A stretch of DNA of 64,000 bases from contig VRUH01000009.1 of the NCBI GenBank assembly GCA_019456185.1, positions 6,019 through 70,018 of the forward strand. Reading direction: 5' to 3'. The notes under the pieces are model-generated. The model did not search any database and was not told where the DNA came from. It saw only the letters and a list, made by a program, of their open reading frames with translations. Below, piece after piece: positions 46,401 through 54,990 of the stretch. Made by a program: the position numbers and the translations under genes. Positions within the stretch are counted from its first letter, which is position 1. Each line of letters begins with the position of its first letter. The stretch is from Candidatus Glassbacteria bacterium. GTDB lineage: Bacteria; Gemmatimonadota; Glassbacteria; GWA2-58-10.

Positions 46401-47049
46401 TCAGGTAGCCGTTGAGCGCCGCGTCACGCAGCCACATCTCCGTATTGGCGGTCATTTTGCCGATACTCAGCTGCTCCACCATGCCCTCGATAAACCACAG
46501 CGGAGGCATGAAAGCGAACGGGTTGGACACCGGCGTGCTTTCTCCCCAGAGAATATCGATCTGGAACGCGTGGGCCAGTTCGTGGGTCAGCACGTGCTCG
46601 AAATCCTTCCAGCTTCCAGTAAACGGCAGGATCACCCGTTTCTTCATGAACTCGTTCACGCCGCCCAGTCCCTCCCTGATTTCCTCCGGCAGGACATTGG
46701 TCTGGGAGAAATCGGTGAAGCTGGCGTAGAGGATCAGCGGGATCCGCCGCTGCGGCTTGAAATTCAGGATTTTGCTGTAGCGCGTATAGGCGCGCTCGGC
46801 CATCCGGGCGGCGTCAAGCACCATCGGCCGCTCTTTCTCGTAGAAATAAATATCGAAGTGTTCGCTCTTGAGCACTTTCCAGTCGAAATTATCGTACTGG
46901 ACCTTGTTCTTACCGAACTGGGCCATGGCCGGGCCGGTATCGATGGCGGCGATGGCGAGAAGGGCGAAGAGCAGATACGTATTACAAAGCCGGATCAGCC
47001 AGCCTGGATTTGAATTGCGGGCCGTGGGGCATGTCCGATGGTTTTTCAT
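43450..47049 (-). CDS. Outer-membrane fusion: HExxH peptidase-like domain, TolB propeller, D15 surface-antigen barrel
   Basis: 1199 residues. Signal peptide about 1-43 (ending GPAMA/QFG). Residues about 45-310 form a gluzincin-like module with HELAH at 156-160 and a downstream Glu in the WFIEGMVEQ helix, as in peptidase-MA families. About 320-600 has repeated propeller blades (LDWSPDDRFLTYVGK, FSPDGGKIVFSG, WSPDGNRIAFTT, WSPDGSKLAYVS). About 600-830 is a low-complexity acidic linker rich in D/S/P. The last ~340 residues are an Omp85/D15-like barrel ending in FFSIGYDF. All three parts recur in Gemmatimonadota-type proteins. Role unknown; surface proteolysis or secretion is possible. Confidence 0.85.
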   Translation of the reverse strand: MKNHRTCPTARNSNPGWLIRLCNTYLLFALLAIAAIDTGPAMAQFGKNKVQYDNFDWKVLKSEHFDIYFYEKERPMVLDAARMAERAYTRYSKILNFKPQRRIPLILYASFTDFSQTNVLPEEIREGLGGVNEFMKKRVILPFTGSWKDFEHVLTHELAHAFQIDILWGESTPVSNPFAFMPPLWFIEGMVEQLSIGKMTANTEMWLRDAALNGYLMTLEQLSYMPQGAYTFGHSFWFFIAQRYGHRKVGEILQKTSLFSSLDNAFRSSVGAEIKTLSKQWNEDIRKTYLPQIVNFQKPEDFSRQLTNHERDGSSFNTTPALNSTGELFAFTTNKSGYIDIRVASAIDGRKGRTLVGGQRNPELENLRFLYTSLDWSPDDRFLTYVGKVGPEEAVFVYNYYNKKVVHKFSPGLDGVLTPDFSPDGGKIVFSGIDGGLSNLYTIEIETGSIEQITDDSYTQRDPAWSPDGNRIAFTTEFGPGTDLDKLIFSDYRIAVLELDTGQYTVLPNSFGNNISPQWSPDGSKLAYVSDRTGIPNIFYHDFVDGRDYQVSDILTGVSGITANSPCLSWSSGSGRLAFSAFFNSGWDIYIINNPERMGREWVPDTTTSFEYNTVHLEASQRRMKEIRQQLRLAAGDSISGMADFAAPADSDRMDPERPAKIVAAMAYETSSSAEMVPDDQEETGKSGHADSPDSVFDPADAPSSGSVPELDMAGLGPDEDNLEVQEKTGNPDFGDSFIAVQDSARNLSARDAEPAGITSESNDSALAADNAGMAADSTLEIAAGNSLPAGVDSLLMLRDKPDSLPVISFEFEMDRSKIPLPDTASFEYAKYKPKFSIDYVTGYGGYLGNIGASGGVFLSLSDQLGNHNIAIGANIYGKIQDSDLSFQYMNLEGRTNKGFFISQFRDLYYYGSYGNTNEALANLWRGAGLLFSRPFNKFRRIEYGLSAYMVSQKAIGISFDPYYSYYPPQERTLVDYGTSYFAGPQLALVYDNSAYGLTGPVDGGRYRLSANHYFGELSYTELMVDWRKYWLFWRRVTVALRAVGGTRFGNDPRLFYIGGPYTFRGAWYGDLYGHNVAFTNVEIRFPFIDFLAMGWPLPISLRGIGGVFFFDMAGAWLENDTFQPFTKTNAKWFKLKNAQAAYGFGIRSNLGYLVLRFDMAKTLDHYDSNYYQTPNGLYRTVELVEGRRRNFFSIGYDF

Positions 47050-47371
47050 GGCAGGAAACCCTCACTCTGATATTACGGAAGCCGGGCAGTGAAGAAGGCC
47101 GGCCGCCAGTCATCTATCACCTGATCACCTCACCGCGGACGGCCTCTTTTGCCGCCGGCGTACCTCTTTATACATTGCTGGCAATGAAATGTTTCCAACT
47201 TTATCCACAAAATGAACAGTCAGCCCGTTAAGCCAAACCGCTTGCGCAGGGTGATAACCGGGGGTATCTTAAGACTGAGCAGTAAGTTATATCTCAATTC
47301 TAACCTCATCCGCCGCCGGGGTCAATACTGCCGGCAGGCGGCGCGGAACCTGTATCCGCGGACCGGCGACC
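47050..47371. other. Divergent intergenic region
   Basis: 322 nt between the barrel-fusion gene (minus) and the ATPase gene (plus). It must hold two promoters, but I could not name boxes with confidence. A single TTATCCACA matching the DnaA-box consensus is at 47201-47209. No other gene or repeat is seen. Confidence 0.4.
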
Positions 47372-48343
47372 ATGACTAAAAACTACCTGGCGACGTACGG
47401 CACCATCTCCCAGGCGGCCGGGGAAGCGGTGGACTTGGTGATGGGCCTGAAGGCGAAGGTTAAGGGCAAGTGTTTCGGGCCCAGCAGAGAATTGCAGGAC
47501 GATGTCCGCAGGCTGTACGAAAGCGAAGTGCTGGAGCGCCTGCAGTTGATCGGCCGCCTGATAGTCGAACTGGGCAAGATGAGGCCCCGGCGGTTCGCCA
47601 CCGGCTTGAGCAGGCTCTCGCTGAATCTGGGCGACAGCGCGGAAAGCATGATCGAGGTGCTCTATATCCCGGGTTACCGGGAGATTCAGAAGGTGGCTGT
47701 TTCATTGCTTGACCACATTCAGCGTTCGCTTGTATATTTTCGTAAGACTATTGCGCGCAAGCAGGACCCGACCATGTTCAATGTCAACTACCTGTTTCGC
47801 GACATCCAGCTTGCCGCCTGCCCGTGGCGCGAGGGTTTGCTGCCGCCCGGCGACGAACGGCTGGTGCGGGTGAAGTTCAACGATAAGCTGGACGAGAACC
47901 TGCCGCACATGGTGGGGGAGGCCGACGGGATCTACCTGGCCCTCTACCAGATAGTGTGCAACGCGCTTACCGCCGCCGGTGACAGTGGAACAGTCAGTCT
48001 CTACTCGAGGTATTTTGAGCGGTTCCGGCAGTTGCAGGTAACCGTGGCGGACAACGGTCGGGGTGTGGACCGGCAGGGAGTGCTCAGCAGCGCGATGAGT
48101 GTCGAGGCGGTCGACCCCGGCATCGCCGATGAGATCCGTCGCGACGACTCCGACTATAACAACAGAGTTTTTGAACTTATGTGCCGCCCGCGGGTAAGTA
48201 CATTTGCAGACCGCAACAGCGCCCACAAGGGAATCGGGCTGACTCTGGCCAGCGAGGAAGTGAAGCGGCAGGGCGGCAGGATGGAGATTTACAGCAAGCC
48301 GGGACGTGGTACCACGGTCCAGTTGTTTTTCACGATTAAATAG
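47372..48343 (+). CDS. Histidine-kinase-like ATPase protein without visible receiver or H-box
   Basis: 323 residues. The C-terminal ~170 residues are a GHKL/HATPase_c domain: N-box YQIVCNALTAA, G1 DNGRGVD, G2 HKGIGLTLA, ending GRGTTVQLFF. The N-terminal half is helical (about 20-130) and might be a dimerisation domain, but I do not see a clear phospho-acceptor His in an H-box context. No sensor domain, membrane segment or neighbouring response regulator is present. It could be a hybrid partner of a distant regulator or a non-kinase ATPase. Confidence 0.75.
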   Translation: MTKNYLATYGTISQAAGEAVDLVMGLKAKVKGKCFGPSRELQDDVRRLYESEVLERLQLIGRLIVELGKMRPRRFATGLSRLSLNLGDSAESMIEVLYIPGYREIQKVAVSLLDHIQRSLVYFRKTIARKQDPTMFNVNYLFRDIQLAACPWREGLLPPGDERLVRVKFNDKLDENLPHMVGEADGIYLALYQIVCNALTAAGDSGTVSLYSRYFERFRQLQVTVADNGRGVDRQGVLSSAMSVEAVDPGIADEIRRDDSDYNNRVFELMCRPRVSTFADRNSAHKGIGLTLASEEVKRQGGRMEIYSKPGRGTTVQLFFTIK

Positions 48344-48389
48344 AAAATAATAATCCTCCACATTCCAGCACATCAGCCGAGAGGGAAAA

Positions 48390-49637
48390 TTGAAGCTCCC
48401 AGCCGTCCTCCATCGCCTGTCAGTCAGCCTGTTGCTTTCAGTCTCTTTGCTTGCCCTGGTTTTCTTCTGCTCTTGCAGCATGTTCGGCTACAAACCCACC
48501 CGGTTGGAAACTGAAACCGGCGTCCTGTATTCGGACCTCCTGCAGATCGCCGGCAACAAGGCCAACGGCGCGTTCGGCAGTCTCAACGGCGGGTTTCCTA
48601 CCCACACCAGTAACGGGAGCTGGGTCGATGACGAGGATTTTGCCTGGGCCAGGGGCTATTATCCCGGCATCCTGTGGCTGATCTACCAGAGCAGCGGCGA
48701 CACGTCCGCGATCAACCTGGCCAATGTCTGGATGCAGAGCCTGGAACCGATGAAAAGCCAGGGAGGCGGCTTCGGCCTGGGCATGGTTTTTTACCCCACC
48801 TATGTTGCCGGCTACCAGATCATGGGTAACCAGTCCTACCGGCAGGTGGCGCTTGAAGCCGCCGATAAATTGAGTTCCAGGTTCAACAGAGCCGGTTTTT
48901 TCCCGGCCTGGGGCGAGGCGGGAGACGCTGTCCTGGGCCGGAGGCTGTCGATTGAGAGCCTGATGGACCTCGACCTGCTCTACTGGGCCAGTGAAGCCGG
49001 CGGAAACCCTGAATACGCCCGTCAGGCCACCAGCCACACGGCGTTCACGGTCAGCCGTCTGATCGACGGGAACGGCAGGATCCTCCACGTCGCTGACTTC
49101 GACCCCGGCACCGGGGCCATCTTCGGAGAGAGAACACCGGAACTCGCCGAGAACGAAAAGTACGCCTCCAAGGGTTACGATGCATCGAGCGTCTGGGCCC
49201 GGGGCCAGGCGTGGGCGGTCTACGGACTGGCCAGCGCTTACCGTCACGAGCAGAACACGGTGTTCCTCAATGCCGGCCTCAGAACCGCCGACTACCTGAT
49301 TGCCAACCTGCCCGGCGACGGGATTCCGCTGTGGGATTTCGAACTGCCATCGGGCGCCGACAGGCAGAAGGATACCTCGGCCGCCGCTATCGCCGCGGCC
49401 GGGCTGCTGAAACTGGCCAAGCTGACTCCCACCGCCGCCCAGCGCAAGAAATATCGGGATACGGCCTTCACCATTATCAGCCAACTTAATAACGCCTACA
49501 TGACCCAAAACGCCAGGGGTCTTCTGGACGGGGGAGTTTGGACCAAGAGGGGAAGCCGGGGAGTGTCCGGAGCGACCTCGTGGGGCGATTACTATTTTAT
49601 CGAGGCGCTGCTGCTGCTGCAGGATATCGGGGCCTGA
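48390..49637 (+). CDS. Glycoside hydrolase family 88-like unsaturated uronyl hydrolase (lipoprotein)
   Basis: 415 residues from TTG 48390. Signal with lipobox ending FFCSC/S, so probably outer-membrane- or periplasm-anchored. The body is an (alpha/alpha)6 barrel as in GH88/GH105: segments WARGYYPGILWLIYQ, RLSIESLMDLDLLYWAS, ASSVWARGQAWAVYGLA and DTSAAAIAAAGLLKLA. Family members remove the unsaturated uronic acid left by polysaccharide lyases. It starts 46 nt after the ATPase gene. Two large exported paralogues follow on the opposite strand. Confidence 0.85.
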   Translation: MKLPAVLHRLSVSLLLSVSLLALVFFCSCSMFGYKPTRLETETGVLYSDLLQIAGNKANGAFGSLNGGFPTHTSNGSWVDDEDFAWARGYYPGILWLIYQSSGDTSAINLANVWMQSLEPMKSQGGGFGLGMVFYPTYVAGYQIMGNQSYRQVALEAADKLSSRFNRAGFFPAWGEAGDAVLGRRLSIESLMDLDLLYWASEAGGNPEYARQATSHTAFTVSRLIDGNGRILHVADFDPGTGAIFGERTPELAENEKYASKGYDASSVWARGQAWAVYGLASAYRHEQNTVFLNAGLRTADYLIANLPGDGIPLWDFELPSGADRQKDTSAAAIAAAGLLKLAKLTPTAAQRKKYRDTAFTIISQLNNAYMTQNARGLLDGGVWTKRGSRGVSGATSWGDYYFIEALLLLQDIGA

Positions 49638-49671
49638 GGCGGAAAGCTCGGAGAGACATCCGGAATAACCG

Positions 49672-49706
49672 AGGCGCGGTGGAGTATTCCACCGCGCCTT
49701 TTTTTA
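49672..49706 (+). terminator. Rho-independent terminator after the GH88-like gene
   Basis: AGGCGCGGTGGA-gtat-TCCACCGCGCCT (49672-49699), a perfect 12-bp stem with a 4-nt loop followed by six or more T. Confidence 0.9.
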
Positions 49707-49895
49707 TCGATAGCACGCCTCGCAGCTCGCGGTGGAGCTGAAATTCGATTCTCGCCGGGGGACTGCTTGCAGTCTGGTCAAAGCCGATGCGAGTTCGTGC
49801 CCCCCCAATAGTTTTGCTGCTTTTGCCGAAACAGTTAGAATTAATTCAACAACCTCGCAGCTCTGCTGCACAGGAGTTCAATACTGATAACTTCT

Positions 49896-51698
49896 TCAAT
49901 CTACCGAGAACGAGATCTCCACCCACTCGCCATCGTTTTTCAGCGGCACGGCCAGCACGCCCAGCGCGTTGTGGATATTCTCCGGCACGCGCACATCGCC
50001 GTAGGGAGAGTAGGTATAATACGGCCACCTCAGCCGCGCGGCCGGCGGCAGACTGGCATGCCAGCCGTTGTGCGACAACTCGCCGACTCCGCTCAGGTCC
50101 AGCCGCCTGGCGCTCAGCGTGAAACTCCGTCCCGCGCCGGCCTCCAGCGTACCGCCGGCGTGCAGCACCAGCGGAAGGTGGAGATAGGCGGTGTCGGGAC
50201 GGTCGTAGGTGAATTCGGCCTGGGCGCGGACCACGGCGCGCGTATCGTCCTCGATGTCGAACGTGAAGCGCAGGCTGAATCCCTCGTGAGCCACGCACAT
50301 CGTGTCGGCCTCCCGCGATCCGGCGATCAGTGCGTCCAGCGGGAGGTAGCTCCACTCCCCGTCGGCGCGGTGCACGGCGAACGTGGCCAACTCCGGCTGC
50401 CGCTTGCTGTTGCCCCCGCCGATAATGTGGGCAGTTTTGGCGTGCCAGAGGCTGACCGGCACAATCCGGTCCAGGTAGAACTGGCTCAGCGGCCGCTCCG
50501 GACCCACCAGCGCGCTCATCGAATAAACCCAGCTGCCTTTTTTGCAGGCTACCGCCGGGCGGTCGAGAGTGTGGCGGTAGGAATGCTCCTGCTGGGGGAT
50601 CGTGGTTTCGACACCGTCCACGTGGTAGTAGGCGTCCTGGGCGATCCGGGCCAGCGATTCGAGTCCCATCGCCTGCAACGGCTCGTCGCCGTCGCCCAGG
50701 GCTGTCAGCAGACGGAAGCGGGCGTAGCGGCGGCCGTGGGGGAAATGGCTGAACGCGAACAGGCCGTAGGAGGCCCGCGGAGAGAAATGGCTGCGGTTGC
50801 GCTGGTCCACGGTGTGGATGTCGATCCCGTCGGGAGTGGTCCAGTGGGTGTGGAAATCGGTGTTGAGCCTCATCGCCCGCATGGCGTCGGGCTCGGATGA
50901 GTAGTGCCAGAGCAGGCCCGCCACCGAGACGTTGAGGTAGTCGTAGCTCATGGTCGGCCCGTTGTGCTCCTCCCAGTAGCCTCCGGGCCGGATATGGTTG
51001 ACAAACCGCTTGAGCGCCGGCTGGACTTTCTCCACCCACTCCGGGATATCGAGCACCATGCCCATCCGCCACACCGTGGTCGCCCGCAGGCCGAGATGAT
51101 TGGGGCTGAAGCCCAGAAAGGGCGACGTGTATTTTGGTCGGTTGATTCTGGGGAACACCTCCTCGGCGGCGATCAGCTCTCCCGCCCGGCGCAGGGCTCC
51201 GGCCCACCTTGCCGCCCGCCCGCTGTCCAGATGCGGCTTGAGCAGAGCATAGGCCTCGGTCCAGCAGTACATGGTGCGGTGGGCGTCCAGCGGGTTTGTC
51301 GGCTTGCCGTTGACCCGGGGCAGCACGCTGCCGTCGGCCTCCACAATCCCGGCCAGGTAGTCGCCGGCGCGGATCGCCGATTCCAGGGCCTGCCGGCTGC
51401 CGCGATAGCGGTTGGCCGGATTATCGGTGTGGTAGAGCAGGGCGGGAGCGTAGATGAACTGCATCCAGGTTACCCGCCAGCCCGACTCATCGGGATCGGA
51501 GACCGCGGGCATGGCGGTGCGGTAGCGGCCATCGGGCGCCTGCAGCTCGAGCGCCTGATCGAGACTGCGGGAAAGCACCTCGTAGTAGAGGTCCGGCAGC
51601 TTCTCGCTGCTCCAGTGGGGATGGTGATCCAGAGTGGCTGCTTGCAGGTGGCAGGCCGAGAAAGCCAGTGCGGCCAGCGCGACGGTGAAAATTTTCAT
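49896..51698 (-). CDS. Exported protein of unknown family, tandem paralogue 1
   Basis: 600 residues from ATG 51698 (GGAGG upstream). Signal peptide about 1-21 (HLQA/ATLD). The mature N-terminus starts ATLDHHPHW, shared with the neighbouring paralogue. The first ~400 residues look like an alpha-helical toroid as in polysaccharide lyases and heparinases (NPLDAHRTMYCWTEAYALL, GGYWEEHNGPTMSYDYLN, HTVDQRNRSHFSPRA); the last ~200 are beta-rich, like lyase C-terminal domains. No named family is recognised. It is 16 nt after its paralogue's stop, so the two form an operon. Confidence 0.7.
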   Translation of the reverse strand: MKIFTVALAALAFSACHLQAATLDHHPHWSSEKLPDLYYEVLSRSLDQALELQAPDGRYRTAMPAVSDPDESGWRVTWMQFIYAPALLYHTDNPANRYRGSRQALESAIRAGDYLAGIVEADGSVLPRVNGKPTNPLDAHRTMYCWTEAYALLKPHLDSGRAARWAGALRRAGELIAAEEVFPRINRPKYTSPFLGFSPNHLGLRATTVWRMGMVLDIPEWVEKVQPALKRFVNHIRPGGYWEEHNGPTMSYDYLNVSVAGLLWHYSSEPDAMRAMRLNTDFHTHWTTPDGIDIHTVDQRNRSHFSPRASYGLFAFSHFPHGRRYARFRLLTALGDGDEPLQAMGLESLARIAQDAYYHVDGVETTIPQQEHSYRHTLDRPAVACKKGSWVYSMSALVGPERPLSQFYLDRIVPVSLWHAKTAHIIGGGNSKRQPELATFAVHRADGEWSYLPLDALIAGSREADTMCVAHEGFSLRFTFDIEDDTRAVVRAQAEFTYDRPDTAYLHLPLVLHAGGTLEAGAGRSFTLSARRLDLSGVGELSHNGWHASLPPAARLRWPYYTYSPYGDVRVPENIHNALGVLAVPLKNDGEWVEISFSVD

Positions 51699-51714
51699 CC
51701 AGAGCCTCCGCAGT

Positions 51715-53526
51715 TTAATCAACCCTAATGCGCACCTCGACCCACTCACCATCGGGCAGAGTCACCGCTGCGCGCCCGACCGCGTTATGCAGGTTCTCGG
51801 GCACGCGCACCGAGCCGTAGGGATAGTAAGTGTAGAACGGCCACTCGAAACGGCTGCCCTCGGGCAGCGATGCGCTCCAGCCGTTGTGCGCAATCCTCAG
51901 CGCTCCCTCGCGCTCGATCCGTTCGGCGCTCAGGGTGGAACTCTGTCCGTTGACCGTAACCGTCCCGCCGTCGTGCAGGCGGAACTGAAGCTGGAGCAGG
52001 GCGGTGTTCCGGTGGTTGTAGGTGTTTTCAGCCTTTGCGCGGATCAGGGTGGTATTGTCGTCCACGGTCACGAAAGTCAGCCGGCAGGAGAACCCCTCCT
52101 CGGCCACGCAGAGCGTGTCGCCGTCCCAGCTTCCCCTTAGCAGACCGTCCAGGGGATGGGCGTCGAGGTCCCCGTTGCGCACCGCGGCGAAAGTGACGAT
52201 TCCGGGCTGGCCTTTGCTGTTGCCGCCGCCGATAATCGCGCCGGTGCGGGTATGCCAGAGGCTGACCGGCATGATCCGGTCCAGGAAGAACTGGTTCAGC
52301 GGGCTGTCGGGCGAAACCAGCGCGCAGATCGAATAGACCCAGTTGCCGTTTTTGCGCACCACCGCGGGCCGGGCGGCCAGGGTGTGACGGTAGGAGGGTA
52401 TCTGCTGGGGAATTTCCGCCTCGGGCCCGTCGCTGTGGTAGTGGGCGTCCTGGGCCAGCCGTCCCAGGGCCGAGAGCCCCATTGACTCGAACGGATCGCG
52501 TTTATCTTCCAGGGCGGCCAGTAGTTTGAGCCTGACCAGACGGCGGCCGGCGGGGAAGTTGCTGAAACTGAACAGGCCGAAGCCGGCGCGTGGACGGTAA
52601 TGGTTGCGGTTGCGCTGGTCCACGGTGCTGATATCGATCCCGTCGGGAGTGGTCCAGTGGGCGTGGAAATCAGTGTTGGCCCGGATAGCGTCCAGGGCCT
52701 CGGGGTCCTTGTAGTAGTGCCAGTAGTACGCGCCGACCGCGGTGTTGAGGTAGTCGTAGCTCACCGTGGGGCCGTCGTGCTCGGCCCAGTAGCCTCCCGG
52801 AGCCACTTCGCGGACAAACCGGGCCAGCGCCGCGCGGCTGTCTTCCACCCAGTCGTCCAGGCCCAGCAGCATCCCGATCCGGTTGACAGTCGTGCACCAC
52901 AGGCCGAAATGGTTGGGGCTGGTACCCAGGAACGGGGCGGTTATCCGGGGACGGGTCATCCGGCTGCGCATGTCGTCGCACAGCCGCTGACCGCCGCGGT
53001 GAAGAGCCTCGCGCCAGCTGCGCTCGCGTTCGGCCCCCAACTCGTTTTTCAGCAGGCCGTAAACCTCGGCCCAGCAGTAGAGCGCGCGGTGCGAGTCAAG
53101 CGGGTTGGTCTTTACTCCGTCAACCACCGGCACGAACAGGCCCTCCTCGTTGACAATCGAGGCCATCCAGTCGCCGGAGCTGAGCGCGGAGTCGAGCGCG
53201 CGCCTGTTCCCGGCAAGCGGGTTGGCCTCGTGCTCGGTGACGTAGAGCAGGGCGGGAACGTAGATGTACTGCATGATGTACATGCTGAACGAGCGGACGT
53301 CCTGTTCCGTGTCGGCCGGAATCCTGGAGCGGTAACGCCCGTCGGGGGCCTGGAACCGCTCGGCTTTGTCGAAACTGACGGCCAGCACCTCGTAGTAGAG
53401 GCCGGGCAGGCTGCCGCCGTATTTCCAGTGCGGGTGGTTGTCCAGGGTGGCGGCGCGATTCAGGGCGGGGAGTCCCGCAATCAAAATGGTAAGAAGGACC
53501 AGGGTTCTGTTGGTAAAAAACCTCAT
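51715..53526 (-). CDS. Exported protein of unknown family, tandem paralogue 2
   Basis: 603 residues with a signal peptide (about 1-25, LNRA/ATLD) and GGAGG before ATG 53526. It aligns end to end with the 49896-51698 product: ATLDNHPHWKYG, NPLDSHRALYCWAEVYGLL, GGYWAEHDGPTVSYDYLN, STVDQRNRNHYRPRAGFGLF, and a beta-rich tail ending GEWVEVRIRVD. The conserved His, Tyr and Arg clusters look enzymatic. A lyase acting on uronate polysaccharides is the best guess, given the GH88-like gene nearby, but the catalytic residues are not established. Confidence 0.7.
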   Translation of the reverse strand: MRFFTNRTLVLLTILIAGLPALNRAATLDNHPHWKYGGSLPGLYYEVLAVSFDKAERFQAPDGRYRSRIPADTEQDVRSFSMYIMQYIYVPALLYVTEHEANPLAGNRRALDSALSSGDWMASIVNEEGLFVPVVDGVKTNPLDSHRALYCWAEVYGLLKNELGAERERSWREALHRGGQRLCDDMRSRMTRPRITAPFLGTSPNHFGLWCTTVNRIGMLLGLDDWVEDSRAALARFVREVAPGGYWAEHDGPTVSYDYLNTAVGAYYWHYYKDPEALDAIRANTDFHAHWTTPDGIDISTVDQRNRNHYRPRAGFGLFSFSNFPAGRRLVRLKLLAALEDKRDPFESMGLSALGRLAQDAHYHSDGPEAEIPQQIPSYRHTLAARPAVVRKNGNWVYSICALVSPDSPLNQFFLDRIMPVSLWHTRTGAIIGGGNSKGQPGIVTFAAVRNGDLDAHPLDGLLRGSWDGDTLCVAEEGFSCRLTFVTVDDNTTLIRAKAENTYNHRNTALLQLQFRLHDGGTVTVNGQSSTLSAERIEREGALRIAHNGWSASLPEGSRFEWPFYTYYPYGSVRVPENLHNAVGRAAVTLPDGEWVEVRIRVD

Positions 53527-53745
53527 CGGGGCCTCCGGATTTGAGGGTGCCGGTGGACAGCTGAGACAGGAGACACTGAAATTGAATTTAATTCAATCCC
53601 ACCGGCAAGCAAGGGCCGCGGCGATTGCCAGATTGCTCAGATGTGTTAGATTGGAGGAGTCAGGACTCGGGAGACAGGAGTCAGAAGTCAGGAGAAAAAC
53701 AAATCCACCGGCCGGGAGCGAATCGAAGTATTTCGGGGATAAATA

Positions 53746-54942
53746 TTGAGCAGGACAAAAATAATCTGCGGGGCCGAGCGCCTGCTGAACGAAAGCGAAT
53801 TCACCGCACTGGTGGCCGGCCGGACTGTCGGCGCGGTGGTGAACCAGACCGCGGTGCTCGGCGATTACACGTTCTGGCCGGCAGTACTCGGGGAGCGTAC
53901 CGGCGCCAGACTGGAGGTGCTGTTCACCCCGGAGCACGGCCTGTGGGGCGAGCAGCAGGACCAGGTGGCCAGCCCGGCGGCGGATGAATCATCGCTGGGA
54001 GCCAGGGCGGTCAGCCTGTACCTTGCCGATCCGGAATCCCTGAAGCCGGACCCGCGGACGATGGCCGGTCTGGAGGCCGTGCTGTTCGATATCCAGGACG
54101 TTGGCAGCCGCTACTATACATATATCCATACGCTGGCCTACGTGATGGAGGCCGCGGCGGAGGCGGATGTGCAGGTGGTGGTGCTCGACCGCCCCAACCC
54201 GCTGGGGGGCGGGATGGTGGAGGGCCCGGCGCTGAGGCCCGGATTCGAATCGTTTGTCGGACGGTTCGCCGGGATGCCGGTTCGTCACGGCCTGAGCGCG
54301 GGAGAACTGGCCCGCTGGTTCCACAGTGAGTGCGGAATCGGTGAGGAACCGGTAGTAGTTCCGCTTTCCGGCTGGCGACGGGAGGACACAGCTTTCGACT
54401 ATGATTGCCCCTGGGTGACACCCTCGCCCAACATGCCGACCCCGGACACGGCGCTGGTGTATCCGGGGATGTGTCTGCTGGAGGGGACGATTATCAGCGA
54501 GGGGCGAGGCACCACCCGGCCGTTCGAGATTTTCGGCGCGCCGTGGCTGGACCCGGTCGAGACCGCCGGACTGTTGAATTCGTTGAGCTTGCCGGGAGTA
54601 CGCTTCCGTCCCCAGCGCTTTATCCCCACGTTCAACAAGTTCACCGGCCAGCTCTGCGGCGGCTGCCAGCTGCATGTCACTGACCGGGATGAGTTCCGGC
54701 CGTTTGTCACCGGAGCGGCGGTCATCAGGGCGGCTCACCGGCTGGCTCCGGAAAAATTCGGCTGGCTGGAGCAGGCCTACGAATTCGTGGAGGATATCCC
54801 GGCGATCGACCTGCTCTTCGGCAGTGAAAAGCTGCGGGCGGCGGTGGATGCAGGAGTTGCATTCGAGGACGTGCGCGAATTGTGCCGGGCGGATACACAG
54901 AGCTGGATGGAACAGTGCGGGGGGGTGCTGCTGTATCAGTAA
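53746..54942 (+). CDS. DUF1343 / NamZ-type exo-beta-N-acetylmuramidase
   Basis: 398 residues from TTG 53746 (GGGG upstream). Characteristic blocks: NQTAVLG, FTPEHGLWGEQQDQV, FDIQDVGSRYYTYIHTL, DRPNPLGG, and SPNMPTPDTALVYPGMCLLEGT with SEGRGTTRPFE. The founding member, NamZ, releases N-acetylmuramic acid from peptidoglycan fragments. There is no obvious signal peptide here, whereas many DUF1343 proteins are exported, so it may act in the cytoplasm on imported fragments. Followed by a site-2 protease gene after 48 nt. Confidence 0.88.
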   Translation: MSRTKIICGAERLLNESEFTALVAGRTVGAVVNQTAVLGDYTFWPAVLGERTGARLEVLFTPEHGLWGEQQDQVASPAADESSLGARAVSLYLADPESLKPDPRTMAGLEAVLFDIQDVGSRYYTYIHTLAYVMEAAAEADVQVVVLDRPNPLGGGMVEGPALRPGFESFVGRFAGMPVRHGLSAGELARWFHSECGIGEEPVVVPLSGWRREDTAFDYDCPWVTPSPNMPTPDTALVYPGMCLLEGTIISEGRGTTRPFEIFGAPWLDPVETAGLLNSLSLPGVRFRPQRFIPTFNKFTGQLCGGCQLHVTDRDEFRPFVTGAAVIRAAHRLAPEKFGWLEQAYEFVEDIPAIDLLFGSEKLRAAVDAGVAFEDVRELCRADTQSWMEQCGGVLLYQ

Positions 54943-54990
54943 GGCAGGGTTGTGGTGCTTTGCGGGGCATTCTGAATCGAAGGAGATGGA

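Noticed and set aside
47201-47209. DnaA-box-like TTATCCACA as a sign of an origin
   Set aside because: Single site, no cluster, no AT-rich unwinding region and no origin-linked genes nearby.
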